This document shows, piece by piece, positions 36,421 through 51,639 of a stretch of 64,000 nt of DNA. Every line of letters starts with the position of its first letter. Within the stretch, counting starts at the first letter, position 1. Below the pieces are notes generated by a model. It worked only from the letters and a program-made list of their open reading frames with translations. It searched no databases and was not told the origin of the DNA. Position numbers and translations under genes: made by a program. Source of the DNA: Viscum album (lineage: Eukaryota; Streptophyta; Magnoliopsida; Santalales; Viscaceae); NCBI GenBank assembly GCA_963277665.1, contig OY728131.1, positions 1,390,812,688 through 1,390,876,687 of the forward strand, given 5' to 3'.

Positions 36421-37760
36421 ATTTCGGTTTTATTGATTAGAAATTTGATTGTCGACCTTTTGATTTTTCAGGAAAAACAACTTCATTCTTACCAACATTT
36501 AATGTAAGTTATTCATACTGGAATGAAGAATGTTTATAATGCATTGAAAGAAAAAAACTATTAGGTCGGTATGATAATAGAAGAGAATGGTTTTGTTTCG
36601 AGATGATTAAGTTGATATTTAGTTAATGAAGAGAGTCAAATACTACCAATAAAAATTAAGTATTTACATATAAATTTTCAAAAATTGGAGTATATTGCTA
36701 TTTATTTTTTATTGGGTATCCATTGAATGTTTTAGAAACATAATTCCATATTGGTGAGAGAGGATTAGATCACAATGTCATCCCATTTCATCCCTATTAA
36801 TGAATATCATAAAGTGGAAAAATATTCAAAATTATATATAAAAAATTGGTAAAGAGGCATGGCATACCAGTTTTAGTAGTATTAGATAGAGATCAGAGGA
36901 ATATGACTCTATTCTGAAGTACCTTATTTAAATCCCTTGGGTCTCATATGACTATGAGTAAGATATATGGTAAATTTTTAATGATGATAAAAATGTTAGA
37001 GTACATGTTGTGGGATTGTTTAATGGATTTTGGTTTCTCATGGTTAGAGATCACACTATTTTTGGAGGCCTCGTGTAAAAAAATTTATACATACTTGATA
37101 CAAATGGATCCTTTTGAATAATTGTATGGGTATCCTTATCATTATCATCTTTATTGGGTGGAACTGAGTGAGACATCATTGGTTTGGCTAAGACATTTCT
37201 AGGAGAAAATAAAGAATATTCAGTTGATCAAGAAATAGGTGAAAATGAAATACAGTCATCAGAAATCTTATGTGGGGCATCGTTGAGGGTGGTTTTCATT
37301 TGAGGTGAGTGATCATGTTTTCTCTAGGATCTCTCTAATTATTGGACATCAATGTTTTGTATAGAAGTTAATGTTATCCCTAAGATAAATAAGTCCTTTG
37401 AGATAATAGAATTTATCGGTGGGGTGGAATATCGGTTATCATTACCACCCTAGTTTAGTGTTTTTCATAATGTGATTCATGTATCTGTATTCAAAACTTA
37501 TCATCATGATGATAACCATGTTATCAAATGGGATGACATTAGACTAGAGTTGGATTCTTCATTGGTACATATCCCATAGAGGATGGTGTAAAGGAAAGAT
37601 AAATTATTATGTGGAAAAATTATCTCTCTATGGTGGGTTTTGTACAACAATATCAGATGTAGGAAGGGACTAAGGACCAAGACAAGTGGATGGTCGAGTA
37701 ATGGCCCTAACTAATTTTAGAAAACTTTCAATTTCAAATTTTTCAGGATGGAAATGAAAA
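36421..37760 (+). pseudogene. G1 RNase H remnant, integrase and chromodomain region
   Basis: 36,500-36,560 reads GMKNVYNALKEKN, a decayed version of the GMKNVVADALSRK end of RNase H; the middle of that domain is missing. The integrase core follows: RHGIPVLVVLDRDQR at 36,852-36,896 contains the second catalytic Asp of the DDE triad, then FWSTLFKSLGS-like sequence, LLYGYPY (37,122) and YWVELSETSL (37,157). The C-terminal GPY-like and chromodomain part reads FHNVIHVSVFKTYH (37,463) and HVIKWDDIRLELDSSL (37,520). The last places the element among the chromoviruses. Broken by stops and frameshifts. Confidence 0.7.
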
Positions 37761-37772
37761 TGGTGGGTAGAA
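37761..37772 (+). other. G1 polypurine tract
   Basis: TGGTGGGTAGAA directly before the 3' LTR start TGTATCTCC, preceded by TTTCAGGATGGAAATGA. This is the standard Tekay/Del arrangement that primes plus-strand synthesis. Confidence 0.7.
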
Positions 37773-39833
37773 TGTATCTCCCCCATTTTCAATTAAGTTA
37801 CCCATTTATTCTTTGTTTTATGTATATAAAGATGTTGGGTGATGTTGGGGAGGGTTTAGAAGAAGTTTGAAATTATTTTGAAGATATTATAATGGTTCTT
37901 GGATGGTGTAGTGTTTGTGGAAACCATACAACACATTCAAGATACTATGAACAAGGATACATGGGCTAAGAAGAAGGAACAGAAGTTGGTGAACGGTTTT
38001 TCCAAACCATGTGACATCCTAGTAGAAGCTGTGAAAAGTGATAGAATGGCCTTTTTCATAGTTGGTGCATGGTTGGTCTAACCATACAGGCCAACTGTGC
38101 GAGGTCCCACTTGAGGTAGTTAATGGTACTTGTTTAGCGTATGGTTTATCTTATTGTGATTTTAACCATCATTGTTTTAAAAGAAATATCCAAAAAATGG
38201 ATCTAGGTCGGTATTAAAAATTTACCCCCTTCCATTTTTTACAAAAAATGGACTTAAATTGGTAATTTTCCCTCTAAAATGATTGATAACCTCTCTCGAT
38301 TGATCTGGAAGAAATCTAGAGGTGTTTTCTTGTTCATTGAAGCATTATTCATGTGGTAAGTCATTATTGATGAGAGGTTTTGGTTTTTTTACTTAGATCT
38401 ACTTATCCACCTTTCTATGTTTCATTTACCTAACCTTATTGCTGATTAATATAATTTTTTTATACAGAATATTATTATATTAGTCCTTTTGGTGATATGG
38501 GAAGATATATATGATGGATTTTTGGAGATTCAACCCACATTCATTGTCATTCGAGTGGTGTTATTCATTTTCACTATAAAACCCTAGGTATGTGGCTTCA
38601 CTCTTAACTCCTCATTTTTTAACAAGAATGATTGATTTCAATTTTATTGTTTTAACTAAAATTTGTTTTGAAATTGATGTGAATATCTTATTGGAAAACT
38701 AATTTGGTTATAGTTTATAGAATTTTTTAAATTTGAATTTTTTGTAGAAATTGTGATCTGTAATTTGGTTTTTAATTGATTATTTTAATATTACAGTTTT
38801 TTTATTAATTGAATAAAGTATTTAATAAAATGATTCATTTTAATAAAATGGGTGTTTTAAATGTTTCAATGAAAGTATGGTTTTATTTAAATGTTTTAAA
38901 TGGTTGTCTTTTCCTTGTTTTTTTGCATAATAGTTGGGGGGTGTTCATGTACATTTTGGATAGATATGGGTATGTAGACTCCCCATTATTAGTGGTATAG
39001 ATAAGGGTCAAAGAATTCCCCCATCAAAATGGATTTATAAGTGACAACATAGTGAAAGGATGAATCACCACTCATGTGTATTGTGGGGGTCAACATACCA
39101 TGCATGGTTGGATATTTGTATATGTGGAATGGAATAGATTATTTCATAATGGAATTCGTGAAATTGTTAAATGACCTGTTTGGGTTGATTTACATGGAAT
39201 CTGGCTGGTTTAGAGAAAACTATTTTGGTGTGGGAATTAATTTATATTTTCATATAATCAATTTTTAATTGTTTTATATAAATTTTTTATATAAATGAAC
39301 TAACATGGTCAATCCTAGTAGAATGGGTAGGGATGTCATTTGGGGGAATATACTAGGTTTTATTACTCATCTTTTATTTGGTACATTGGTAAATTCTCAT
39401 ATATTTTTTATTGTTACAAAGGTATAAGTAAATAATCACACATATTTTTTTGTTATTTGTGATTCATGGAATGGATATGGAGTTGAAGAATTAGGTTGGT
39501 GTCTTTGGTGTCATTGAGATGTTAGTTTTATCTTTCACAATGTTGTTGTGCTTTCATATTTGGAGTCTTCCATTGTGGTACTTTGTTACAGTTTATTTTT
39601 ATATCAATGGAATTACTCTGAGTTTTTTTACAATGTTATCATGTATCATGTGGTGATGATGTGGTTATGGTGTGTTTGTATGGTTTTCTTATTTGAAAAT
39701 GGGAAACCCATCCCATGCTTGTTAATGAAGACCTAGGAATTTATTTCTGGCCTAGGAATCTTGGGGAAGTCCTTTAAGGCCTTGTAACATTCCCTCTCCT
39801 TATCAAGGCAATGTGGAGGGGCGAAATGTTATA
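37773..39833 (+). mobile_element. Gypsy G1 3' LTR (~2.06 kb)
   Basis: Starts TGTATCTCCCCC, is collinear with 30,668-32,735 and nearly the same length (2,061 versus 2,068 bp). The following bases GAAAA (39,834-39,838) nearly match GGAAA at 30,663-30,667, four of five positions, as expected for an aged target duplication. Short open frames inside (60-64 aa) are incidental. Confidence 0.8.
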
Positions 39834-41790
39834 GAAAAAATTATTTTCCAAAAACCTAATAAAACTGTCACTCAAAGTAATATGGAGTCACATTGAATAT
39901 TTCAAAAAAAACTATTTTCATTTTCCATTGATTTCATAGAACACTGGGTATTTTTCTTAGTTCAATCCATCATCTATTTAAACTTATTATTGATTCATTC
40001 AAATCACATTGTATGTCAAATCTATTTTTATTCTGATTTTACACATCACAAGTCACTCAGTGATGGATTTCATTTCATTGAATTATTATATGATGTGGTT
40101 TTCTATGGTTTTGAAAATCAAACAAACATTTTACAGTTTAAATCACTAAAAATATATTTCATATCTTCTTATGAAAACTATATATAATATTGACTTGGAT
40201 TATGATCAAAAATATCAAACGAAATATTTATCCATTGTTATTTGATTTCATTTTATATTTAGATCTTTTGTTTTTTAACCTAAATCATGATTTTAAATTC
40301 TTGGATATATTTTAAAACTAGGTATTGTTTTGTTTTGGAAACACTACCCATCACGAAGATGTGTTATTTAATCATAAATTTAAAAAATTATTAAAATATG
40401 GTTTTAAAATGATATTATGAATATATAATATCATTGTATATGATTTTTTTACTAAAAAATCCTTTAATATTTTAAATTATTAAATATGTTATACAGATAT
40501 GCTGAGAAAAATCTACTAAAATTTATGTAGATTATATTCTTATATTTCAACAAACATTCAAGGTCCATTTTCCTATGATTTTTACACTAACAGTTTATTA
40601 TCCTAGTTTTCAAACACTAATGCATGTTTTTAATGACATTAATATTTATTAAAAGTGGCTATTGAGTCAATCTAATCACACTATAGGTTTTAGTGAAATT
40701 GTTTCATCTATTATACATAACAATGATTCAATTATAGTTTCTTATGATTTAAAATAATTTTGCAATAGTTTTATATTGTTTTCACTATTTCATTAATGTT
40801 TCAGTGTTTTAAAAAACTGAAAATTTATTTACAATCATCATCGGAAAATAAAAACTCATATTTCCGTTGAATCAATTACTGAATTTAGAAAAATAAATCG
40901 ATGTTTTTTTCTATGATTAAACACTAATACATGGTCATTTTCTTAGTTTAAATCATCAAAGGAATGATTTTAAATCTATTGATATCCTTTAAAACTAAAT
41001 ATTAACTCATTCAGTGTAAAATTCTAGTCAAAATAATGTGTCATTTACACGTACACATCAACTATGTATGGAATGTGGATTTATTACTATTTCATGCCAT
41101 TATTAGGTTGTTGGAAATTATTTTGACCATTATAAGTATGTTTAAGATTTTTAAAACACTAAAAATAAATTTATTGATATCTCTAGAAATGTTTCAATAT
41201 GATTGATTTGATTTTAGTTAATATAATTAAAAAATAAATCTTTTATTAATTTCAAATTATTTTTCTACTACTGAACGTTTTTTCCATGGTTCTAAACCCC
41301 TATAGAATGTTTTGTAGACTTTGATATCTATTAAAACAACTTAGTGAGTCACTTTGACCATACCACATTTTGGTTTTTCATTCTTCATACTTGTTCATTC
41401 CAAAAATAATTCAGATATGTTTTTGATATGATTTCACCCAAAAGTGATCATGTTATATGTTTTTGACTGTTGTATGCAAATTTTATAGTTTAAACCCCCA
41501 AAAAATTCATTTATTATCACCCTGAGAAAATTGTAATTCATATTCATAGGGATTTAGTTCCTAAATTTCAAAAATTTACTGATGTTCATATTCCTTATAA
41601 TTCACTCCATTATGAGGGTTTTCATGGTTTTTTTTCACATAATTTATCTTTTTAAATCACTTGATATATTTTAAAATTACAACTTGATTCATTCCTAGTG
41701 CACTAAACATCAAATTGACATGTCATCCAATCAAACATGTCACAGATGATTGATAAATTATATTCTAATGATTTCATACTAATTTTAATC
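39834..41790. repeat. Dimeric ~340-bp satellite array, segment 4
   Basis: Resumes within the very monomer that G1 split: AACTGTAAAAACTGGAAA before the element and TTATTTTCCAAAAACCTAAT after it read on as the canonical unit. Anchors at about 39,871, 40,187, 40,522, 40,860, 41,203 and 41,545 give spacings of 316-343 bp. The array fades out at about 41,790. Confidence 0.8.
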
Positions 41791-44700
41791 CTCGTAATTC
41801 CAAGATAACACTAATCTCATATTACCTTAAATCCCCTCAAATAATAAATCATGACATGATACAATATCATTATAACTATAAAAAATAATTGTTTGAATAT
41901 TTTATGGACTGTGTTTAGAATTTACCAATTCAAGAATATCTATAACACTAGAAATTTCATTAGTAATTACGATCATAACCCTATAAAATTCATAAATTAA
42001 GTAATGTTTTACTTTCGACCTCCATTTATCCTATTTTTTAGGAGCCTTTATCTTTAAAAAATTTTGTCGGTGGTGAATTTTTTCATTTCACATTCTAATC
42101 AATGATACTACTTGAACCACCACTAGATGGTATAATAATAAATAATGATGGGGACCTAGAAACAACATTAGATAGAGTAGGAAGATATCCATTCCCTTAT
42201 ACACTCAGGATATTATCTTTCCCAGAAATGATTACAAATACATCATTTTAGTAAAATGATTTTGATTTCCCAGGGTTCACTTCCTCGGATTATTGAATTT
42301 TAACTTCTTAATTTAAAAATAATAAAAATGTTTTTTAAAAATTATCTAACTAATATATTAATTTTTAATTTATTTTTTAAATTAATATTATTTTATATAA
42401 ATTAAATAACATTCAAGGGTAAAAAAATTACATACATCAATGTCTCTCGTAGGTTCATTCATTAATCTACTTTCATTTTTTGATGAACACTAAGCCACAT
42501 CCATGTTCATCTAATCTGGTGACATTAATCGATATCCTTGATGAATATATGTTTATATATGTATATATGTATATATATATATACTCATTTTTAGAAATAC
42601 AATTTGGTCAAATAACATAATATAAATAATAATGGATAAAATGAATCCATGATTGTTATTTTCATTAAAAAACTCAATAACCTGGTTATATGGAGAATGA
42701 TTGTATTTCAATATAATTCTTTTTGATAAATCATTGGAAAATAAAAACATTACAAAAAATTATATACATATTCATTATATGTTTTTACGATAATATATAA
42801 TATGAAAATACCTATTGGGATTCAACCCTGTTAATATAATCAATCATCTTCTACTGCTCATGGGACCTACATTCATGAACATTATAGTATATTAATATAG
42901 TTGTCAAGGAAGTTTAATTAAAATAATTCTATATTCTATACTTAATGTCTCTCCATATCATTCCCATCTTTTTAAAGGTTTGGAGGTGTGAAAAGGATTC
43001 GGGGATATAAAAATGAAAAATATGAATAAATAAAAAATATAAAACGTTATAAGTATATTAATATCTTTACTCAAACCACTTAATCTAATAATTAGTGAAA
43101 ATTAAAATTATTATTCACAAAAAATTTTTGTCAAGCAACTCATTAATTAATAAAATTGGTATATGCCTCCAATATGTATAATTAATTGGAAGACTCACCC
43201 TCTTATAAGTAATCAGACAGAGAATTTATCTAAAGATCCTTGTAGCATCACCTGTTAGAACCCTAAACTCATCCCAGGGAATTTTAATTTTAATATATTT
43301 CTAGTATCATACATATTATGTGTTCATATTTTTATCTCATCTATATTTATCATTATCTATCTAGAAAATGAGATGTATAATTAAGAAAAAATTATAGTTT
43401 TTTCTAGATTGATATATGTATGAATAATAATAATTCATGTGTATCCCCTCAATGGAAGAGTAACCAACTACTTCTCCATTGATGGCCCATATAATGTATG
43501 ATACCAACAATATATGTGAATATTTGGGGATTACTAAATTTCTCGGTTAAAACATAATCTCGTGGATCCAATAAAGGTGATGGTAGAGGTGTTGTACTCT
43601 GAGATGATGACCAATCAAGATATCAGGTATTTTTTGTTCTCATAATTCATATGTTTTGAAAAAATATAATATATTCAATGTAAAAAAATTATTATGAAAA
43701 TTATTTGTACATGAAGGAAAAAATAGATCAATGTATATATATATATATGAAACACTAATAAATTTAAAATTGTAATATAATTTCATTACCAATTCATACA
43801 TTCAACTATCATTATAATAATTTTCCTCATTATTATAAATGTCCATTATAAAGATTACATCATTTTAAAACTCTTTTAAAAGTTAAATTATATCAATATG
43901 TTTAGGGAAAAACAGTGGAGTATTTTTTTTGGATGAGGTTCACTATCACAAATTACCATTTGAGTATCAAATCTTATATCAAACAAGTGTCAATTTTAAT
44001 TGTTTAGAAACAATCTAAGCATTATTAACTATATGATCCTTATTATAAACTATCTTTACTTATAAATACAAGATAAATGGATCATGGTCTTCATGATAAC
44101 CATTATGAATCATTAGATAAATGTTGAAAGAAGATTAATGTTATAGATATTTCTTTATACTCCTGTCAATGTTTAACAACATGTATTTGAAAATGATAAC
44201 TAAAAATTTACCAAGATAGTTTAAGTGGATTATATAAACAATATTTATATAGTTCCCCATGGATAAATGTGTAAATACACCACAATATGGATTTTTTAAT
44301 TCTTTTTCATGACTAATTTTATGAAAAATAATGACATGAATATGTATGCATTGAATCTTTGAGCCTTCCTTATAATACCTTGTTCTAAAAAATCAAAATA
44401 TTGGTTATTTCATCTTGGTTATAAAACTTATTATCTTGAAAACGTGGATATAATTTGTTAATTTTTTAAAAAATAACTTTTAATAATATGAATTTATGTT
44501 TTTACTCACATAGTGGGTAAATCATTTAAAATATCCTTATTGAAATTTTTTTAATTCCATCTAATTTGAATCTCTACTCCTTATTTACCTCTATTCTTCC
44601 AAACTAAATTTTCTAAAAATGGATTTTATATAAAAAAATATTAATAAAATAATATATTTTTTCTTTTATTATCAACAACATGACTATGTAATATCTAATC

Positions 44701-47700
44701 CATTTCTAAATGGTCATCCTCTGGTTGTAAATTCCAATTATTGTTTTTAAAAAAATATTTTATATGTTTTCATCAGATTAAACACAATTAAATCTAATCT
44801 CAATCCTATCCAAATTTTTAAAACATAAGGTTATATACTATTTAAATATGTAATGTTTATTAATATATCCTTCTAGTTGATATTTATTCCTCACAAATGA
44901 ATTAAAATGACATATATAATTAATAAAATAATTATAAGAAATATATTAAAAAATTTACAAAATAGTTTTATAAAATTGATTCTATCAATGAAAATAAAAA
45001 TAAAATTAACATACCTCTCAGTTGGATTCATCCGTCGATATTGTATTAGTCAACCAAATTCATCTTTATTAATAAAATGAACCATAAAATTAATCATGAT
45101 AGCATAAAATAAAAGGATAAATTAACACCTTCAAATAAAATAGTTCAAACAAAATTCTATGTTAATTATGTTCATTCTTAGTTGGATGTATTGTTTTTCA
45201 AAGAAACACTATAAATAAGGGTCAAAACTCAAATAAAACTATTGTTAATTCTTTTTGGTAATGTATTGTGTAATACGAAGGGTAGTAACTACTCTATCAA
45301 AATATTTGAGTCATGAAGTTTCAATCCATTTAAATTTTAATATTTTATGTCACTGCACCATGAAACGTAACTTCAATATTCATATCGAACTTTTACATTT
45401 TAAAATAATTAATTTAATGTATATTTATTTTTTAATCGAAATAATACCCAAATGATGCTTCCATTCTAATTTTTCCATAAAATATTCTTTATATTCATTT
45501 CTGCCAAATCATTACAAGCATTATGGTGATCTTTTTTTTACCCCGCTCATTAAAAAAATAAAAATTGCATTTTCATTGAAATTATTCTCAACATTCATTG
45601 CATCAATATAATAAAAATTCACATTATACTCTCAATAAATTTTTTTGAAATATATATTAATTTTACTAAACTATTTAATTTTAACAATTGTGGACTTTTT
45701 TATCCATACCATATCCCCTTTTCTTCCAACTGATTTCATTTTCCAAATTTATTAGAGCCATTCAATAATTTTGTAAAAAAAAGTAACTCGATAAAGCCTT
45801 TATTGTCTTTCTAAATTCAATATCTACATTGAATTGTCACTTGTAAATCCTAAATTTATGTGATGCACAAATTAATTAATCATGTCACATAAAAAACAAT
45901 TTTCTATTATGAGGCAGTCACTATGTTTCCAACTCAAAATTAAAAACATGAAAATCCAAAATTATATGAGTGTTCCAAATGGGTAATTTTCATAGTGAAG
46001 GAAAGTCACTAACTATCCCTTTTAAAGTTAAATTCATTTGGAATTTTTTTCTCAATGATACATCATATTTTTTCATGCCATTATGTAATAATTCTCACAA
46101 TTCGTTGATTATTGGTTGATGGTATACAAAAATTTCATTTTTAGGACTTTTATTTCATTGAACATTCATAAAAATAATGATATAACTCTGATATATAAAA
46201 ATATATTATGTTATGTCATAATGTATGAAAAAAACTGGAAATATTCTATAATTAGTTTATGACATACTGAAGGGAAAAAAACATTTCAAGTCAATCCCAA
46301 ACTAACAATACTATGATTTTATGAAAAGTATAGATATAATGAATCAATATCCATCTATTAGATTAATTTTACATAGAGTCATGATTATTAATTTCAAAAG
46401 GATTACACATCATGTATTATACCAATTTAGATAATATGAACAATCATTTCAAGCATAGTTTTTTAGGAATGTACCACAATACCTTTATATGTGATTTTAT
46501 TCAATTTTTCCCTGGTGTTTCATTCATTTATAATCACCATAATTCTCATTAGTTTCCATATACTATTATGAAATATTATTCCTTATTATTTATCATACTA
46601 TTCCCCCCAAAAAAACCATTCAATAATTAGGTAATTAATTTCTTTTTGTATAATCATGTTCATGATTTTTGACAACTTTATTTTCCTCAATCATTGATTT
46701 ATGGATCTTAAATTACACAAATTCACTATAGAGAAACCCCAATATCATTTATATTTATTTGTAAGTAATTACAATGAGACACATAAAAATATAAAACATG
46801 ATTTTAAGAGATATATTCACTCAATTTGAAAAAAAAAATAAAATTATTTCATTCTTTCTCCATCATATTCATAAAACTCAGTTTTTTTCTAACTATATAG
46901 TTGAGTAAGATTGATATGTTGAGGATCAACTAAAATATTTTTTGTTGTATTAAAGTATTTTTTCTTTTATCCAAGAAATACAAATTAATCATTTATCATG
47001 TTTTAAAGTAAAGTTTCTTCTGGTGGGTTACTTGGTATTTTAATGATTGGTTAGTCTGCTAATTGAAATTCCATAACATTATATTTTCCCATAAAAATAT
47101 AAAATTTAAATCAATAAGGAAGTAATTTCAATATTTGGGGATGATATACAACATTGTTTTTCAACCATTGGTAAAATTTACTATAAGGTAAAAATATTTT
47201 ACTCTACAATCAACTAATTGTGTTATGAATGCACAATCTAAATATTTTCCCTAACCCATTGCACATCGATTTGTTTTTAGAGGTAAATTAATCCAACTTT
47301 TATAGACATGTATTACTTTTCCAATTTTATACTAATAAATTTAAAAATTAATTTAGAAGAGTTTAATCAAACATTTACAATCTATTGTCAATATTATTTT
47401 GTTGAAAACATTTATTCAATAATTTAGTTATATATATATATATATTAAATAATTATCTATAATTAATCATTGTAATAATTATTGATTGAATATTTAATCC
47501 ATCTGCAATGCATTATTATCAATTTATATTATTTTATAATATTGTTTTATGTAGCATCTAGTTGGAGTGATTATATAAAAACCTGAAATAAAAAAATTAT
47601 TTCATTAAAATATATAATCAAGGGTTTTTTTGTCTTAGAGTATTATAGAATAGGGAAAAAATTAATCGAAAAAACAATACATTTTTAACTAATGGAAATG

Positions 47701-50700
47701 TTTTCCACTATATGAGAAATTTCTTAATCTATAACAAGTCTTTAACGAAAGTAACCAATTATTCATATATGTCACTCTTTTAGATGTTTCATACATTTTA
47801 TATCATCACAACCTGGAGAAATGTAAATAGGATAAGGAGGTGTTCTCAAATGCTAGACATTGTTAATCATAATTGATAAAAATCTATGATTTTAGGTGAG
47901 CATAATATGAACATTCGAGAATAATTAATAGTGTTATACCAAATAAAGAATATAAAACAAATCATGGAATATGTCAGGTAAATATAACATTAGCATGAAA
48001 CATAAAATAAAAAAGAACATTGTAAAAAACAAAGGCATAGGGAAATTAAAACATTTTGAACAAAAAAATTACTTAAATTTCCCAAATATCAATAATATGT
48101 TTATAAGTTCAAAATTATATTTTCATTTGAAATATATTAATATATATATATATATCTTATTGAAAAAAAATTCATAAACCGACAAGATATTGATATCTTG
48201 TTTTAATTTCATAAATGTTATAGTTTATTAACATCGGTAATTTTTACTATTAACCTAAGAAAAAACTATTTTTAGAAAATCTAAAAAACCCATAATAGGA
48301 ATATTATTATATTATAATTTCAAAAATTATATCCATTTATTCAAATAAAATTTATAAGACATTAATTAATTAATTATAATATCCATTCTTAAAATGAAAT
48401 ACTACATAATTTTTATGAAAATATATTTATGAGGAATAATATGACTTTACTGAAAGTTTTGTACTTATTTATTATGAATTAAACAATAAATTTCTCTAAT
48501 ATAAAACCTTTATAAAAATATTCATAATTTGTTTATTTATATTGATACATTACAACTCAATAAATTGGTTATAATTTCTATATTTTAATAATATTATTAA
48601 ACCATTTGTTGCAGCCTAGTGTTGAATGTGCTACATAATATCCCAAAACATGTACTCTTATATCACCTATTAGAAACATAATCATAAACATTTCAGATTT
48701 TATGCTAATAATAATCACCCAAATTTATTCATCCAAAACATATAGTATCAACAATGAACATTGGTTCACTTACATACCCTAAGTTTAGAGTTGTAATGTA
48801 TTATCAAAAACAATTACATAATAATACATTTGTCTTCAATAGAGAAAAATTACACTATTCCATTATTTTATTATTCCTCATTGAATCTTATACATATCAA
48901 ATAAATTCTTTACACAATAATCCTTCAAGACAAAATTCATTAAATATAAATATTCATAACCTAGGGAAATATAATTACATTGTAGGTATCTTGGATCATA
49001 AATAATTTAGCATGGGACCACCTAACTAGATAATAATCATATCTTATAGGATTAACCAACTACAAGTAAATTACATTTTTTTCATTGGATTAACTTATAG
49101 TCAGTTAACTCTATCATTTCTTTTGAGTATCATAACTCTATCTCCTATGAGAATTAATATCAATAATATTGACTCGGTACGATAACACAATGCATTAGAG
49201 GGCTAAAATAGACCCACCCTCCACATATCAAACAACTTCATTGATGTATTGAGGTTCATCCAAAATCTCAAATTCATCCATAACATCCATATACCATATC
49301 ATGAAATAAAACACGTAGATACTGTTATTTCATTAAAATAATAAAATCTTGATTTACTCAGGATAAGAAATAAGTTTCCAAAAAATTTCTTCAAGACATC
49401 CTAATAAACCATTAAAGGAAATAAATTGAATGATATCATAAGATCATATCGCCAATAATCCATAAGAATCCTTATATTAATTTTACATATATGAATATAT
49501 CATTAAAATAACATTTAAAATGATACATAGAAAATCGTTGAATATGCCCTTATCTTTTGATACCATAAAAAACTAAAAATTCCTAACATATTATGAAAAT
49601 AATTATATTTATGAATAACCATACAATTTATTAAAGGAATATTAAAATAAATAAACATTCATGAAATTTTGAAAAAAAATCATGTCATAAATGTGGAAAT
49701 TTTAAATTCATTAAATCTTTTCGAAAGATGGATAAAATTGACCTATGTAGAAACCCTTAATATATTTAAATTAAATTTTTTAAAATAGTAAAATATGACT
49801 GGAACTAAATTTATAAAATCAATTTTTTAGAAAATAAAATTTATAGAAATATTATAATAAAATATATATATATTAGTTGAAATTATTTAAATCCCAAAAT
49901 GATCTTTTTTTAAATAAAATCTATTTATGGCCTCTAAAACATAAAAACTGTTGAAATATATAACATAAGAAGATACAAAAAATCAAATGAGTATAAAATG
50001 AGTCATGATATTATTTTTCAAGGGTCATAATATGTTTCATATAAACTAATATATATTCATAAATCAAAATGCGTCTCAGTGAATGAATTTTGATGTTAAA
50101 AGCCTTGCAATATGGGAAATTCTTTAATCAAAAAGACGTTGTATAATTAATCATATCATGATTATGTATAACCCATAATTTACATGAAATAATATATTAA
50201 AACAAATTACTAGTGTATTAATAACAATATATAAAAAAATCATGGTAATTAACTTGAATAATATTTCAATTAATAGAAATTGAGACCATAAAAACCCATT
50301 AAAAATTTATACAATTTAAATAAATATCTCATGACATATACAAATTTAAAAAAATATAATTATCATGATGAAATATGCATACATGATAAAAGATCTTAAT
50401 ATGAATCATATACACTTCATAAAAATAATTATGTGTATAATACAAGACATATATCAATGAAGAAATGTTTAGAATAATAATCCTTACAATGATTTTATCA
50501 TTGGTGTTAGAATTTAATCAATAAATTGATTATACATAAAAATTATAAAATCAAAAAAAAAGAAAATAAATCATCAAAATATCATAGGTAATTTAACCAA
50601 TAATAATTTTATAACATACTCATTTAATTGTAAGTATAACATAATGAATGATAACTGGGTTAACAAAACCCTTACCTCAATTCAAGCCATTCTAATTATG

Positions 50701-50990
50701 TCCTTTAAATAAAATTAATAAATTTATATTATTTATTTACATGTTTAATTAAAATTACCATTTTTGTATTCTAATAATTAAACCATTAAATTAATTTATT
50801 ATGATTACATATTAAATTTCATAACCGGTAAAGTTGATGTTGTGTGTTTTTTGGATGTTTTATTCATTATTTCAAAATTAGATTGATTGGTTGATTGTGT
50901 TAAAAGGTTTCATTATTATATATATTTTAGAATAATAATCATGACATAACTATCACACTTATAAATAAAATTCAACTATATAATCTCTCA
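41791..50990. other. 9.2-kb AT-rich region, no supportable gene or element
   Basis: Very AT-rich, with many homopolymer and (AT)n tracts and frequent stops. Fragments such as GTAACCAACTACTTCTCC (43,460) and ATTAACCAACTACAAG (49,050) hint at shared decayed repeat units, but boundaries could not be set. Isolated open frames of 62-83 aa (42,553 minus, 45,255, 47,971, 48,754) have no recognisable motif and are explained by chance. Confidence 0.45.
47428..47446. repeat. (AT)n microsatellite
   Basis: TA dinucleotide run. Similar short runs occur at about 42,565, 43,734 and 48,140. Confidence 0.85.
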
Positions 50991-51639
50991 CGATCTGTCC
51001 CCTAGGGCCCGTGTCGTGACTACCTGAAGCCTACCTTCCATAGGCCATGGGTTAGAGGCTAGAACAAGATAGGTGTATCCCTGAAATGGGAAGAAATTTT
51101 CTTTAAAACTGTATAAACACAGAATCCAAGAACACAACAAGATGCAACAACGATGTAAAGCTATTGTAGTAATGGTGTGTACGGAAAGTAAACGGGGTCG
51201 TAATACAAGTCCTACTGAAAGGTACAAATAAAACTGAAAACATAAAAAAGACCCTAGAATCGTCCACTGAGGATCGAACTTAATGTGTTGGTACAACTCT
51301 TCTACACTACACTTTATGTAATCCAATCTCATCCATGTACAGCCTAGTCCTGGCTCCCTCAAGTCTCAGCCATGATGCGCGCCGTCTGCACAAGACACAG
51401 TAATGTGCGGGTAGAGCCCGTTCAGGGGTGAGTATAACAATAACTTTTAGGGACCCCTAGACTCCGGAAGTTCTCTCATAATTCCAAAAAGGAAAAACAC
51501 AAATAATTATCTCAATAAAAAGTACAATGAAAAAGACACATCTCAAACTAGGTATAAGAAAAAAAATGTACAGATGATTAGTTGAGAAGCTATATCATCT
51601 TATTATATCAAGAGGCACTGATGTTGACCATACGAAGAA

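Noticed and set aside
41791..50990. Possible host gene or further LTR element in the AT-rich stretch
   Set aside because: Short similar fragments were seen, but no boundary, domain, splice-like exon series or partner copy could be supported by eye.
50988..51362. 124-aa minus-strand open frame, the longest near the G3 LTR
   Set aside because: It lies in the LTR end, the homologous frame in the other LTR is broken (only 66 aa at 58,841-59,041), and there is no domain or codon pattern.
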